Shown: positions 47,481 to 60,258 of the stretch, piece after piece | How the letters are laid out: each line of letters opens with the position of its first letter | Numbering within the stretch: the stretch's first letter is position 1 | The notes under the pieces: generated by a model | Seen by the model: only the letters and a program-made list of their open reading frames with translations | Told to the model about the DNA's origin: nothing | Database searches by the model: none | Program-made: the position numbers and the translations under genes | Assembly (NCBI GenBank): GCA_000827495.1 | Contig: KN817627.1 | Coordinates: 1-64,000, forward strand | Length of the DNA stretch: 64,000 bases | Direction of reading: 5' to 3' | Source: Hypholoma sublateritium FD-334 SS-4 | Taxonomy: Eukaryota > Basidiomycota > Agaricomycetes > Agaricales > Strophariaceae

Positions 47481-49546
47481 CATGGTTCGGCATAGAATAG
47501 AATGCTCGTTTCAACGACGTCTCGATACATTTACTAGTTAAGTTCAAAAACGAAGTACTAGAAATAACAACACAAAAAGCCCTTAATATGCGAATGGTTC
47601 ACCAAGCATCACCCTCCACCGCCTTCCATGATACATCAATGCGACTATGGGGAGAAAGCTGACAATGCTAGGTGTAATTGTAAAAGAACTGTTAAAATTG
47701 GCTGCCAGTGAGCAAAATCTGAACTGAACAAACCATAAAGCAGAAAATACAGTGAAAGACCATTCAAATCCAATCTATTGTGTTGGTGTTAAATATTAAA
47801 TGGGCGTCAACTTAGGGTGTCTATTCACCCGTTCTCCAAAAGGTATGCTAATTGTGAAGCTCAAGTAAAAAGAACAATCGTGCAGATTAAGCGAATGTGT
47901 TGCTCACGAATAGAACCCGAGCGTCATCCCAAAGATCTGGCGCATAAAACTGAGGAAACATACATCAGCTCCGAGCATAGTGCATGGACCGGGGGAACCT
48001 ACTTGAAACACAGACTAACATCGTTGCTCCGGTGTCGGTAACAATCGCTGCAACTGTACGTGAAACAGACGGACGAGACTATTTGAACTGATAAAGGGTA
48101 AATATGAGTTATTCTGTTGACGAGGAACAAGCTTACCGCCAAAGCATGCTATAACTAAGAGAAATCCAAATCATCAATCTGGTGTGTAATGACTATTAAA
48201 CAATGTTGCGTTACCCATGCCAACCAATGGCGCAATGAAGTTTACAGAAAAGTGTATCGTTAAACCGTCTGAAACGATGCTCAGTAGACGAGAGAAATGA
48301 AAAAGCTGCGAACTCACACCTAGCATACATCAAGATATGTATAAGTGCCATTTCTCTTAACACCAATGTTCTGTGGGAGTTGACGGAGACGTACATTAAT
48401 AATCCTAGAGGTACGGTAATCGCACCAGTCCATATTGCCTGGAGACGAAGTTCCGACATAACCATTCTTCCTCCTTTAATATAGCGTTTGCGAGCGCGAC
48501 GCATTGCGGCATCGGTAACGGTGCCGGAGCATAGTTCGCCCAGAGTTCTGCGTTATCTGCGAGTGTAAGATTTCCTGTCGCAACTATATCTAATATACGA
48601 CCCACGCTCCAATCAGCTGGCTCAGTCCATTTGCTAACCTGTGTAAAAAAAATTGTGAGTTAATGTGACAGTGCGACGTCGCGTTGTTATTCTCACCCAT
48701 TCTGTGCTGTGTCGAAATTATATATCTCGGTAAAGAGGGTGGCCAATGTCAATCCCGGTTCAACTTGAGCAAGCCCGTATGTCACAGAACTTTTTAACGC
48801 AGTAAGGTAGCTGATGGAGATGCATTAAATAAACATGTACGTACTAGTAAAACACTGGAAAGACAACGGATGGGTATTTCAGCAAGCTGAGCGGCCTGAC
48901 GACGAAGTCTTTTGCTTTGATTTGACGGGAGGCCGGTCGGTCAAGGTCCCAAAACCACAAACGACGTATATAGGTTTTGAACTGCATAGGTGGAGAGTGG
49001 TAGGGTTCTCGTGGGGTCGAAACATCTTCAATTTCTTCAATTTTTTCCTTGTCGTCAGCGAAGATTTCCTTTGCTGAATTCTCTGGCCTATTGAATAGTG
49101 TTTCCGGCATGAAGAATAGAATGAGAAAAAACATTGCTCCGTTGATCATTGCGCTGGCCCAGAGGCACCATCGCCAGCCCCTATCTCTTCCGATGTATCC
49201 CCCAATCTATAAATATGCCAAATGTCAGCATGAGGCGTTCAAAAAAATATCGGGCCCACAATGGGAGCTAGGTGAGAGCCATTGGTCGATAGCAGGATGA
49301 ATATTCCCATCGCTCTGCCTCGCTGGTGGCCATAGAAGAGATCAACGACCGTCCCTGCACCTATGCCCACAGCGGCTGAAGGCCCCAACCCAGTAAATGC
49401 CCGTGCGACCAGAAGTCTGCCAAAAGTCGTGGCTTTAGCAGCACCTACTGCTGCCCAAGCCCTATCAAAACAGAAATCAAATATGCGGGTCGTCGTCCGT
49501 ATACATTAGCCAACGGTGTGAAGATGAGGGGCCCGAGAGAGCCTGT

Positions 49547-49555
49547 ACCAACAGC
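49547..49555. repeat. 9-bp target site duplication, left
   Basis: ACCAACAGC directly abuts the left end of the MULE and is repeated exactly at 53467-53475. Confidence 0.9.
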
Positions 49556-49671
49556 AGTGAAAGCTATTCACCCAGCACTTTTGTCGCAACACGTGCGCAC
49601 ACGTGGCTTCGGCGATTGCCGCACGTAGGACTTGGAGTTTCGTTGAGAGCGATATCGGCCGCGCCAAGGCA
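49556..49671 (+). repeat. left terminal inverted repeat of the MULE
   Basis: 116 bp, ending at CGCGCCAAGGCA. Pairs with 53348-53466 with few differences (for example GCGCACACG here against GCGTACACG). Confidence 0.92.
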
Positions 49672-49862
49672 AGTAAGTCATAGCTACTGTAAGCAATGGC
49701 CGTACCATACAATCGAAATTATTTTAAGTCGTAAACCGTAGTCAATAAATTCCGAAGCAATTGATAGATAGAATTTAAAATAACAGAGCTTTTTTTACCT
49801 CGACTGTACGTGATCTCCGAGGCAAAGTTACCTGGTCACCGCGGTGATCTTGGCTTTAGAGT

Positions 49863-52800
49863 TTAATCGTGCGATGGAAGCATATAGCCCATGGCCATTT
49901 TGGCCCGCCTTTTCTCCTTCTTGGATTTCCCCTCTGCCCACGTCGTGATCCTTTTCCTCCCATGCTTTTCGATGCTTGCAATGTCCCCGACGAACATTGA
50001 GACGCTTGGCCCCAATGTTTCCTTCACGGCCTTCAACCAAATCCGATTTCGGTGCGGGATTTGCGCGCGCAGAATTTTTGCGGCCTTCTCCATGTTCAAA
50101 GCCATTTCTTCAAGGTCTTCACAAAGCTCGTCGAGCTTTTAAATATCAGAAATACAAAGTAAGTCAATTATTAGGTCAAATATGATATTAACTTACTTGA
50201 ACTTCATCGTCGCTGCCATAGTCAAAGGCCGATGAGTCTGATCGAAAGCCTAGCTCCGAAGGAGGTCTCTCAGTGTCCGCAGACTCGGGTGGTAGGGCTG
50301 TTTGAGGTAAGTGTGGCGAGACAATTGGTGAGGTCATAGTCAAATCAATGACTTCATTCTCCGAGTTGGTGCCATGTAGGTCGATAGGTTCGCGTCCATC
50401 ATCAAAATTCCTGTTGTCCGTGCGAGGCCGCTTGTCTCTTGCAGACTCGGAATTGGTGCGTGCCGCTCTGTGTGGGCGTTTTGTACTTGCATCCTGATTA
50501 CCGATGAGCTCCTTCCATCCGCCTTCTCCCTGAAGTACAGATGGGTCTCCTGACCACGCATTGTCATCTCCATCAGTTATAGCTCCATCCGGCTCGAAGT
50601 ACCCGTCAGAATTTCCTCGATTGGCCTCAGCAACAAGTAAAGGATGGCGGTAAATCGGAGAAACACGGCGACGTATAATATTTCGCCAGAAAGATGCCTC
50701 AGGCATTCCTACCGCACGGACGAGATGCTTGCAGAGGTGGTGACAGTTATACTTTTGGCTGCCACAATTACAGGTCCAGGTTGCCACATTAGTCTCGTAG
50801 CTTTCGTTGTTAATTACCTTGTCTTTAATTTTAGCCCAAGAAAATTTGAAACGACGCTGGTATGTTGTCAACGCTTTCGAACGGCCGAGTCGGTATGCGT
50901 CCTGTAATCCATCCATGCGAGCAAAGTAGTCTGGGGTCACTTCATGAATCAAAATCCACACGAGATGATCAAGGCGTGGGCGCGCGTGATTATGAAGGTA
51001 ATTGTGTTTGAGTTGTCGCCAGAAATTTTCAACAGCCATAGTCGTTCGAAGGCGAGATAAATAGGGTGACGTTGAGCGAGCCCACACCTTCCACATTGTT
51101 GGCGTGTACCAGCAAGCCCACATGTATCCCCAGACTTCGCGCAAACCACGTCTCTTGCAGAAATCATACATCTCCTTTACAGCATTGCGACGAATCTCTG
51201 CAGCGGTAAGTGTGCCATGGCGTTCTGGAAAAATTGGGTGTTGACAGAAGTGTTTTGTGAACAAATGCAAAATTTGTTGTCGGTGAGCTGCCAGGCAGAA
51301 GACATAGTCTGGATTTTTTTCGGTGACTTCTTCTTTGTCAAACATCCAATCGGGGCCATCTTCGGAATCCTGAGCATTGGCATCTAAGCTGAGTAGGCGA
51401 TCAACTTCCTCAATTAGGTCTGACTCGTCGGGAGTGTCCTCTTGGTCATCTTCACCAACTCCCAGTTCCTCTGAGTCTCGAGCAACTGGCTCTGCAGTTG
51501 TGGGTATGGGGACTACAGCTTGTACCCGTCCGTTTAAGCGAATTGTAAGACGGCGCGGTGCATTAGCTACTGGCTCTGGTGCCATATCTTGTACTTTGCC
51601 TTGAAAGAAAACGGTAACGTGAGGTATTTTATTTTGAACCACATATTCGTTCTGAAAACTCATTTCAGCTATGCACGAGAAGATCACGCATAAATGAACT
51701 CACCATGGCCGCAGCGGGATCTGCAGCTTGCGCACAAGGTACGAAGTCTTTGTCAATCCACGGGAATTCCATCATAGCTTCTTTGACATCATAGAATTTA
51801 GGCCAACGGCGTAGAATGGACAGGCGGGTCTTGATTGCGCGTAAGCAATGCCAAAAGCATAATTGATGCTTTGCGCTCGGGAAAACATCTAGGAAAGCAT
51901 TGATTTCGGACATGTCCTTGTCCGTCAGCGTGATGATTGGCTTGAGTTCCCATGTGTTCTTGAAATGCGCAAGTAGTTTCTTTATGTAACGTTCCTTTCC
52001 TCCCGATTCGCCATTTCCAGTAGATGATTGAATCAATAAATACCCCAATGGGCACCCGGACCCAGCAAGTTCGCCAAGAAGGGCATACACTTCGAAATTG
52101 GAGCCATTAGTATTCCCTAAAATTTCCGAGTCAATTGATAATGGCATTGAATTTGAATACACCATACGCACATGCTGAATCCAATGATATCTCACGGATT
52201 TTTGGTCCAAACTTTAACAAAACTTCAGGAAGCGAAAATGCAATTGCAGTGAACCCAGGTCCCAGGCTCATCGTGAAGTTGAATAGATTCAACCCTATAG
52301 AGCCCCTTTGCTTTAGAGGCCTCATCGATCAGAATCTTTGCCGATTTAAGCTCGTTGGGGTGGCGCTTCCATTTCTTGCTTGATTCTGCATGCCATAGAT
52401 GATACACAGACTTGCGGGTAAATCCAGGAGATGGATTGTTCTTCAGAATTTCGTTCCAGAGCTAGCATTTATTCCAATAAGTCCAGGCATATTAAATTTA
52501 GAGAAAATAGTACTCACCTGAGTTGGCGTCATTGCGGAGTTATTTTTAATGAAATCACGAGTATCCGAGGGAACATCGATATTCCAATACGGAACATGCT
52601 CATTCTCATGCTTAAATCGGACAAGCACACTGTTGGAATTGTCCCATACCGTGATGTGTAGCCATCCGTTGCAATTAAATGCGGCCATAGCTTCTTTGTC
52701 ACGCTGCTTGGCGCCTTCTTTGGTTGTTTTCTTGGATTTTTGCTGACGGTCCTTATTCTGAGCACAATGATAGATATACCGTGTCGAAGCAGTCTTTTTT

Positions 52801-53253
52801 CGCACATAACGGCTGTGGTAGCTAAAAATATATGAGGAACTGGACGTCTTCAAATTTAAAAAATCATATGACATACACAAAGCGATACTTCAGCTCATTC
52901 CAGATCTGATAAGCCAGTCTGTTCGCCCGTTCTCGCCCATCAGTTCCCGCGCTGTCTGCAGTATCGACAAGCGCCGCAAAGCTGTGAATAGCCTCTTCTG
53001 CACTTCTCACGGCCGTGATAAAATCGTCGAGTTTGACATTGCCGAGCTCCATGCGCAAATCTTCATCTGCATTGTCGTCGGAAGACGGGTCTTCATCATC
53101 CGAGTTGACATAATTTTTCTTTTCCTTCCGTTTTTGGGCTCGTTGTGCTGAGCATTGCTTACATACTGCAGCAAATCCATCGCGCGTCTTGTTGTACTGT
53201 GTTTCATCGAGATTCTTGACAACTTTACACGCTCCGCACTTCTTCTCGTCCAT
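49863..53253 (-). pseudogene. MULE transposase with SWIM zinc finger, frameshifted
   Basis: Exons joined by eye start at the ATG at 53253 (MDEKKCGACKVVKNL). The N-terminal CGAC..CKQC pair looks like a zinc ribbon. Then come YVRKKTASTRYIYHCAQN, LHDEPG, AIAFSLPEVLLKFGPKI and REISLDSAWNTNGSNFEVYA (first catalytic Asp), ITLTDKDMSEINAFL (second Asp) with CFWHCLRAIKTRL, and TTMAVENFWRQLKHN (Glu). A SWIM finger follows (CNCGSQKYNCHHLCKHLVRA). The last exon (LDELCEDLEEMALNMEKAAK) ends at 49863. After LHDEPG at about 52255 a tandem CCTGGGA duplication shifts the frame to a stop; the following exons return to the correct frame. DDE transposase acting on its own ends in the nucleus; this copy is dead. 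Confidence 0.9.
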
Positions 53254-53347
53254 GACTGCCGTAATTTGTGTCCCAGAATTAGACGTGAATAGCAAAGTGA
53301 CGGTCTCTCGGACAAAATAGTGAAAAAATATGTATTTCCGATAATAA

Positions 53348-53466
53348 TGCCTTGGCACGGCCGATATCGCTCTCTCTACAAAACTACAAGTGCCTACGCA
53401 CGGCAATCGCCGAAGCCACGTGTACGCACGTGTTGCGACAAAAGTGCTGGGTGAATAGCTTTCACT
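53348..53466 (-). repeat. right terminal inverted repeat of the MULE
   Basis: 119 bp, mirror of 49556-49671; the outermost bases read TTCACT on the plus strand directly before the target duplication. Confidence 0.92.
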
Positions 53467-53475
53467 ACCAACAGC
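53467..53475. repeat. 9-bp target site duplication, right
   Basis: ACCAACAGC, identical to 49547-49555. Confidence 0.9.
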
Positions 53476-53989
53476 CACTGTCGCCGTGTACGTTGCGAAT
53501 ACAGGGGTGATGTTAAATTCCTTTGCAAGCGGCACGACTACGGGATTGAGGATGCCGATACCTAGTACGGATAAAGCAGCAAGGAAAGACGCTTGAACAA
53601 GGATGAGATATTTAAGCCACTTTGTGGAATCGTATCTTCAGTAGATATTCTGAGATATAGGTGCAAAAACACATACATCTGGATAGTTCAATGGATCTAT
53701 TGGTGAAGTAGTGGGCTGCGGGATGAGCGGGAGACCGCTACCATCTAACTTCAAAGTGCCCGAGTCCGAGCGAGACGTGTCCTTGATATCGTCAGGCATG
53801 ATTAAGGATTGCATTGACTCCAACCTTTCTTGTAATCTTTGGAAAGCTCTTAGTCGGGAAGTGCTTCTAATGTGGGGCCTTTATCATCCTTCCTTTCCAT
53901 CAAGGATCCCATGGATGATCCGTAAGGATGCTAGGAGAAAGATCTATTGCGAGCAAGAGGTCATTCCTGTGAATTGAGCGGTATTAAGG

Positions 53990-54860
53990 CTGCTCCACAT
54001 AATCTGCGTTCTGAGCCAAGCGCACCATGTCGTAGTAAACAGAGGAGAGGACAGTTTAACTGCACATAAGATTGTCACATTGCAAGGAATCTGCATGGGA
54101 GAAAGTCGTCCGTTCTGCGAAGAGAGCCAAAAGAGTAGGACAAAGACAGAAGTATACGCAACGCACGGGCTGAATCCCACCGTCATGCCAAAGATCTGAC
54201 CGCAGAACCTTTGCCATTAGACTATGATTGTGCGAACCAAGCAGTGAATGACTTACTTCTTGAAACGGATTGACCTCGCTGCACATCGTTGCATCGGTGA
54301 TGATAATAGTCACCGTAGCCGTAAGCGTAACACGGTGAAGCTACTATACTTGTATTTTTCGAAGGATAGGTTCCACAATGGAACCAGATGGTCAAGGTCA
54401 TGAGAACAATTCCCACTTCCACAAGAAGCATCAACTACGTACGACTTGACTTAGATCTACATATGAATATAGAAACCAATGATGAGCTGCTGCCTGATTT
54501 CACGCGAATTTTCAGATAAAACTCACATATGTGTTCCTATTGGTGAATAGTTCCTCCAATCCACATGCCTTGCAAATGATGTTCCGAGGCAACCGTCCCC
54601 GCACTACAGCATTCGCGACGGTCCCAGATTCAGAGCAGCGGTCACCCCTGTGACCGGTGAGGTCCCAGAAGATAAAACGGTTCAAGATAGCCGTTCCTCA
54701 GAAAAATGTCAAATCTGTATATCTTTGCGAAGAAGGAAGCCAAAGTCGATGCCGACTCAATTATGAATCCTGTGAGAGACAGTGAGACCGGGCACTGCGG
54801 GAAAGAATCAGCCCACAGAACGGCCAATTTATTGAATAAGTGCGCACCAATATAATGTTA
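53990..54860 (-). pseudogene. second MFS-like gene, remnant (block 2)
   Basis: The piece near 54296-54332 (VTLTATVTIIITD) matches the remnants in blocks 1 and 3. A hydrophobic frame (VAYTSVFVLLFWLSSQNG) lies at 54110-54180, and a TVANAVVRGRLPRN piece near 54590. Frames are short and broken throughout. Confidence 0.4.
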
Positions 54861-55019
54861 GAAAACGCGAACTGAGGTGTGTGACATGGAATACATATAT
54901 TCTGATCTCATCAACGCTCAGCGCTCAGCGCTGTCACTGGCAAAAGAACACGTTGCAGCCTTTGCGCTAGCTAGATGTCCACCAAAAGATATCCATTATC
55001 AATTATAGACACGGAGGGG

Positions 55020-55760
55020 TTGATACATTAAGTTGTTGCTTTGCTTGTGCAAGTTCTCCTGCTGCGCCAGCAATGAGCATGCGCCTGTCGCAAGGCGCAG
55101 TACGCACAGCGAACGAGGTGGTGAAAAACAAAACGCCACGACGTCGGCCAGCAGAAATGAAAGAGAGATAGGCAAGGAGGTAAGGAAAGGAACGCACTGC
55201 CTCGCTGCCCAGATTATCTGCGCCTTTCTCTCGTACAGGCTAGCCTCTTCTCCGGGCTGTCCTCCTACACTGTGTTTTCCCCGAGCTGCTCCTCCCAGTT
55301 CTCCGCCGTCTTCGCCCGCTCCTCGAGACGATACAGCGACTCCGAGATCAGCGACTTGGTCTTTTGTATCGCCGTGGTCGCTGCCGTCAGTGCTGGGGCA
55401 CCAGTGGGCGGCAGGCTGCGGTGGCTGTGGGTAACAATTTGGATTTAGTGGTCAATGATAGATTGAAAAAAAGAAAGAAAATACATACACACTGTGTCTA
55501 AGTATCGACAATCGATGACTTTATTTGTCGTGAATTCGACGCTGCCGGTTCGTAAGGGGTTGAAGTGAATGTCATCGTTGCGTAGCGTGGTATCGAAGAT
55601 ATAGTGGTAGTGTGCTTTAGAAATGTGATCGTTGGGATTGAGAAAAAGGAATCCGCTTCCAGAATTCTATACGAGTAAAGATTATATAATTGATTGGCCA
55701 ACGTTCGACGATAGTGAGGATGATGGTATGAAAGCAAGGGACTAGAGTAAGTACAGCGCA
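55020..55760 (-). pseudogene. CUE-domain protein remnant C
   Basis: The minus strand keeps the order of the intact gene: the CUE end near 55520-55570, ATTATQK-like sequence and the LEERAKTAEN and EEQLGEN pieces at 55270-55420, and the C-terminal RRMLIAGAAGELAQAKQQ region at 55025-55100. Several frame changes and stops interrupt it. Confidence 0.6.
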
Positions 55761-55869
55761 TCAACTCCTCGGGCAAATTTCTCGCGCGGAGTTGTGAAAT
55801 TGCACTCAACAGTCAGATCTTGCGTTGTGCTTCGATCCCATAATATTATTCTCGAAGATAGATCTACGT

Positions 55870-56010
55870 CCACCCCAAATCACACCCCCAGTGGGCCCAC
55901 GCGCAACCCACACGTCGCGCGACGCGCACTGTCTTACTGAAGAAATGTTGGCCGTTAGTGCGTTTGTCGTCCGCCAGGATGTCTCACCGTTTCTACGGTG
56001 TTGTCGCCGC
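55870..56010 (-). pseudogene. alpha/beta hydrolase fragment (copy 4)
   Basis: About 130 bp resemble the third exon of hydrolase copies 1 and 2. The plus strand reads CACGTCGCGC, CTTACTGAAGAAATG, GTTAGTGCGTTTGTCGTCCG and CCAGGATGTCTCACCG, against CAAGTCGCGC, CTTGTTGAAGAGCTTACG, GTCAGCGCGTATGTCGTCGG and CCAGAAGGTCTCATCG in copy 1. Only this part survives. It lies just where a hydrolase would stand in the repeated gene order. Confidence 0.6.
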
Positions 56011-56286
56011 GCCCCCAGCTCTAAGTATATCGTGTGCTTCGGATAAGTTGAATAAATACGCTTGCTCGACGCCCAAGCAAGAGGGAGAGGATGTAGACGT
56101 GCGAATCAGAATTGGGTCAATAAATCACCGCCCAACGTGAACTTCGAAGTCACGGTAACTTGTCCGTATTTCAACCGTATTTCATTATTCTGAAGAAGTT
56201 TGGATTTTTTTGATAGTCAAATTTGAAACGTACTATAGTAGCCAGAACAAAGTTGGAAAGCAGAAGTGCGACAACAAAATAAACCC

Positions 56287-58606
56287 TTAATACTCAGATG
56301 GCTCACCAAGGGCCATCCTCCACCTCCTCCCATGATACATTAGTGCGACTATGGGGAGAAATGTGACAATGCTAGGCGTAAAAGAATTTGTCAAAATTCG
56401 CCGAGCAAAGCATGTTCTGAACAAACCTTATGGCAGAAAATACAGTAAATGACCATTCAAATCCGATCTATTGTATTGATGTCAAATAGGTATCACTGAG
56501 CAGCCTGTTTAGGAGGAATATTTACCAATTCTCCAAAAGGTATGCTGATTGTGAGGCCCAAGTGAGCAGTAGGGAAAATTTAAGTGAATGCACAACTTAC
56601 GAATAGAACCCTAGTGTCATACCAAAGATCTGGCGGACAACACTGGGAAACCATGAATTAGCTTCGAGCATAGTACAGGAGCCTGAGTCGGGAGGGACCT
56701 ACTTGAAACAAAGACTAACATCGGTACTTCGGTGGCGATAACAGTCGCTGCAGCTGTATGTGTAACAGACGGACGAGATTATTTGACCTTGTAGGGGGTA
56801 GTCACGGTGAGTCTGAGTTAATCCATCGACAGGAAACGAGCTCACCCCCAAAGCATGCTACGACTAAGAGAAATCCAAATTGTTAGTTTGGGATGTAGTG
56901 ACTATGAAATACTTAATGCTGCCTTACCCATGCCAACACACGGCGCAACAAAGTTTACACCAAAATGTATCGTTAAACCGTCTGAAAGAACGCTTAATAC
57001 TACACGAGGCGAATGGCCGAGCTGCGGACTCACACCTAGCATACATCAAGATAAAGATGAGTGCTGATTCTCTTCACTGCAATTTTCTGCAGAAAAAGGG
57101 GGAAAAAGACTCACATCATCAATCCTATAGGTACGGTAATTGCGCCAGTCCATATTGCTTGCAGGCGAAGTTCGGACGTGACCAACTTCCCGCCTTTAAT
57201 AAAACGTTTGCGAGCACGACGCATTGCAGCATCAGTAACGGCGCCGGAGCATAGTTCGCCCAGAGTGCTGCATCATCTGCGAGTGTAAGAAGACCTGTCG
57301 CAGTCATATTCAATATACGACCCACGCTCCAATTAACTGGCTCAGCCCATTTGCTAGCCTATACAAACAAAAAAAAAGGTAGAAGTTGATGTAATACGAC
57401 ACCGCATCGATATCTTCTCACCCATTCTGTGCAGTGTCAAACTTGTATATCCTGGTAAAGAGAGTGGCCACTGTCAATCCCGCCTCAATTTGAGCAAGCC
57501 CGAAATTAACAGCCCTTTTCAACGGGATCAGGTAGGCCATGGAGATGCATGACATCAATACGTACAAGTATAGCGCCGGAAAGGCGACAGACGGGTATTT
57601 CAGCAAACTGAGCGGTCTGGCGACGAAGTCTTTTGCTTTGATTTGGCGTGAGGCCGGTCGGTCAAGATCCCAAAACCACAAGCGTCGTATATAGGTCTTG
57701 AACTCCATAGGTGGGGAGCGGTAAGCTTCCCGTGGGCTCGAAACATCTTCAATTTCGTCGATTTTTTCCTTGTCGTCAGCAAAGATTTCTTGTGTTGACT
57801 CGTCAGGCCTGTCAAATAATGTCTCCGGCATGAAGAATAGGATAATAAAAAATGTCGCTCCGTTGATCATCGCGCTGGCCCAGAGGCACCATCTCCAGTT
57901 TCTGTCTCTCGCAATATATCCACCCATCTGAATATACAACAAGTCAGCAAGGGGCTCTCAAAAATATTTCGAAGAACCTACAATGGGAGCCAAATGAGCA
58001 CCATTTGTCGATAAGAGTACGAATATACCCATCGCTCTGCCTCGCTGGTGACCGTAGAAAATGTCAATGACCGTCCCTGCACCTATTCCCATTGCAGCTG
58101 AAGGCCCCAGCCCAGTAAATGCCCGTGCAACCATAAGTCTGCCAAAAGTCGGGGCTTTAGCGGCCCCCACTGCTGACCCAAGCCCAATCAACACTGAAAT
58201 TAGATATACGGGTCGGCGTCCATATACATTGGCAATCGGCGTGAAGATGAGGGGCCCGAGAGAGCCTGTACCAATAGCCACTGTCGTCGTGTACGTTGCG
58301 AGTACAGGTGTGATGTTAAATTCTTTGGCAAGCGGCACGACTACGGGAGTGAGGATGCTGACACCTAGTATCGATAGCGCAGCAAGAAAAGAGACTTGTA
58401 GGAGGATGAGATATTTTAGCCACTTCGTGCACCCGCATTTTCAGTAGACATTCTTTATTATTATGCGTTGGGTAAATACATACATTTGGATAGTTCAATG
58501 GGTCCGTCGGTAAAGTAGTGGGCTGAGGGATGAGCGGGAGTCCGCTACCATCTAACTTCAAGGTGCTTGAGTTTGAGTAAGACCCGTCCTTGATATCGTT
58601 GGGCAT
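56287..58606 (-). CDS. MFS transporter, copy 3, best preserved
   Basis: A major facilitator superfamily protein of the fungal drug:H+ antiporter-like type in the plasma membrane; substrate unknown. The start MPNDIKDGSY at 58606 is shared with the other copies. Exon 1 ends DPLNYPN. Exon 2 holds WLKYLILLQVSFLAALSILG (TM1), the motif NVYGRRPVYLIS, and FTGLGPSAAMGIGAGTVIDI. Exon 3 runs from MGGYIARDRNWRWCLWASA through PETLFDRPDEST and a long acidic loop to ISMAYLIPLKRAVNFGLAQI and IYKFDTAQNG without a stop. Later exons give LANGLSQLIGA, TLGELCSGAVTDAAMRRARK and ELRLQAIWTGAITVPIGLMM, then LTIHFGVNFVAPCVGM and the end ALGEPSEY at 56287. The exons between about 56290 and 57120 are short and I could not confirm every join, so late damage cannot be excluded. 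Confidence 0.75.
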
Positions 58607-58989
58607 GGTTGAGGATCGCAACATCCCAAACCTTTCTTGTGATCTTGCGGGTAGTGCTTCTAATACTAAACCTCTATATTACATCCTTTCCGTAAAGTAC
58701 CCCATGGGCATGAAGAATAGATAGCAAAATTGGGAAGCCGTAAGGATGCTGCTGGAAAGAGAGATCTGTTGGAACCAGAAGGTCACATTCCACGGAACTG
58801 AGCGGCATTAGGGCTGCTCCACCCAATATACGCTGGCTAGAGGGGACTAGCTCTCCGAGATTTGTCGATGCGCCGCAAGCGGGGCGACTCACCTGATTGA
58901 CCAAGTTGAGATTTAAAGGAAGTTGTGTCTTGTGCGTCTTGCCCAGGAGGATTTTCATGAAGATTTAAATCGTTGGTAAGCAAGTATAC

Positions 58990-60060
58990 TTGAGAAGAAA
59001 AATAAGTTGCGAACGGTAAGATATCGAAAAATGGCCATGATGTGGACGTCTCACCAAGCGATATTCTCTGTCTAGGCCTGTGGTCTGGTCCGAAAAAAAT
59101 TCCAAGTTAAGTACACCATACCACGCCAATCAGAGCGGAAGACCGTTTACGTATATGATCGTCAGATGAAGAGGAACCTGCACGAAAGAAAATCGCCCGT
59201 TCTCCGAAGGGGATGCTGAGTTGGAAGTGTGGGCCAGAAGAGTAGGATCAAAAGGAAAGTATATGCAACCCACGAATAGAGTCTCACCGTCGTACCCATG
59301 ATGTAGAGAAAGGACCTCAAATAACCTGGCAGAACTTCAAACTATGAATGTGCAAACGGAGCCAGGAATGACTTACTTGAAACTGATTGACATAGTTCCA
59401 CATCACTGCTCGGTGACGATAATAGTCACCGCAATTGTAAGTGTAACACGAAGAAGTTCTATGTGATAGAGCAATGCTCACTTCAAAGAGAAAGCATCAC
59501 CCACAGAAACGCTAAATGTAAGCAAAGATGGCCACGAAACGTCGCACACCTATATCAATGCCTGGTGCAATAAATACTGCTGCGTAGTGAGGTGCGAAGC
59601 TTTATGCAATATGAATGACTTAGCGAATGCAAGGCAACGTGCGATGATAGACTTGCATGCACGCATCAATACACAAGTCTTTGGTGAATTGCTGCTGGGT
59701 TTCATGAGAACTAACAAATATAACTCACATCCACGTTCCAATCGGCGAATGATGCCTCTGGTTCAGATGACCTTGCAAACGAGGATCCGAGTCTCTCTTT
59801 GGAGAGCACATTTGCGAGTACGTCTTATATAGTATTCCTCACGGTCACAGATCAGAGATCCCCTCATGGCCTGTTAGATCCGGAATGATAAAACGGTTCA
59901 AGGTAGCTGACCCTTACGACAGTGTTGAATGTGTGTGTCTTTGAGAAGAGGGAAGCCAAAGACATAGCCGACTCAATTGAGAATAGACCTGTGTGCTCGG
60001 GCACTGCGGGGAAGAATCAGCTTACAAAACGGGCCATTCATTGAAGATAAGTGCGCACCA
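58990..60060 (-). pseudogene. second MFS-like gene, remnant (block 3)
   Basis: Broken frames in the same order as in block 2: the VTxTxxVTII segment near 59410-59452, a piece near 59730-59830 and an SYLEPFYHSGSD piece near 59880-59915. Multiple stops. Its place between the MFS gene and the CUE gene is the same as in blocks 1 and 2. Confidence 0.4.
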
Positions 60061-60258
60061 ATATAATGCTAGAAAACGCGCAAGATGGGTGATATACAAG
60101 ACAGAGGAACCCGTGCATTCTGAATCCAATCTCACCAGGGCGCATATCACGCAACGCTGTCATTGGCAATCAACACGTTGTTGCCTTTGGGCTAGCCAAA
60201 TTATAGTCCACCAAAATACATCCATTACCAATTATAAACACATGGAGGGGCTGATATA

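Larger units (their letters stand above)
49556..53466 (-). mobile_element. MULE (Mutator-like) DNA transposon, 3911 bp, complete ends
   Basis: Both ends start AGTGAAAGCTATTCACCCAG and stay highly similar over 116 bp on the left (49556-49671) and 119 bp on the right (53348-53466). A perfect 9-bp duplication flanks it, the length typical of Mutator-like elements. One transposase gene on the minus strand fills most of the interior. The host site is exon 2 of MFS copy 2. The element's own gene is broken by a 7-bp tandem duplication, so it would depend on another copy for movement. Confidence 0.95.
47583..53799 (-). pseudogene. MFS transporter, copy 2, split by a MULE insertion
   Basis: The N-terminal part (MPDDIKDTSR at 53799, then TLKLDGSGLPLIPQPTT and VVVPLAKEFNITPVFATYT) runs to 53467. 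After the 3.9-kb insertion it resumes at 49555 with SLGPLIFTPLANVYGRRPAY and reaches the C-terminus LGEPFAY at 47583. It also has its own damage: a TAG in place of Leu after VFY near 48845, and a frame change near 49450. The decay outside the insertion shows that this copy is no longer a gene. Confidence 0.85.

Noticed and set aside
47583..49546. MFS copy 2 as a working gene downstream of the MULE
   Set aside because: The N-terminal half is separated by 3.9 kb and the remaining part has its own stop and frame changes.
52864..53535. A 223-codon ORF that runs from MFS sequence (MPLAKEFNITPV) into the MULE transposase, as a fusion gene
   Set aside because: The junction is exactly the 9-bp target duplication and TIR of the MULE; the frame is open by chance. 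The transposase starts at its own ATG at 53253.
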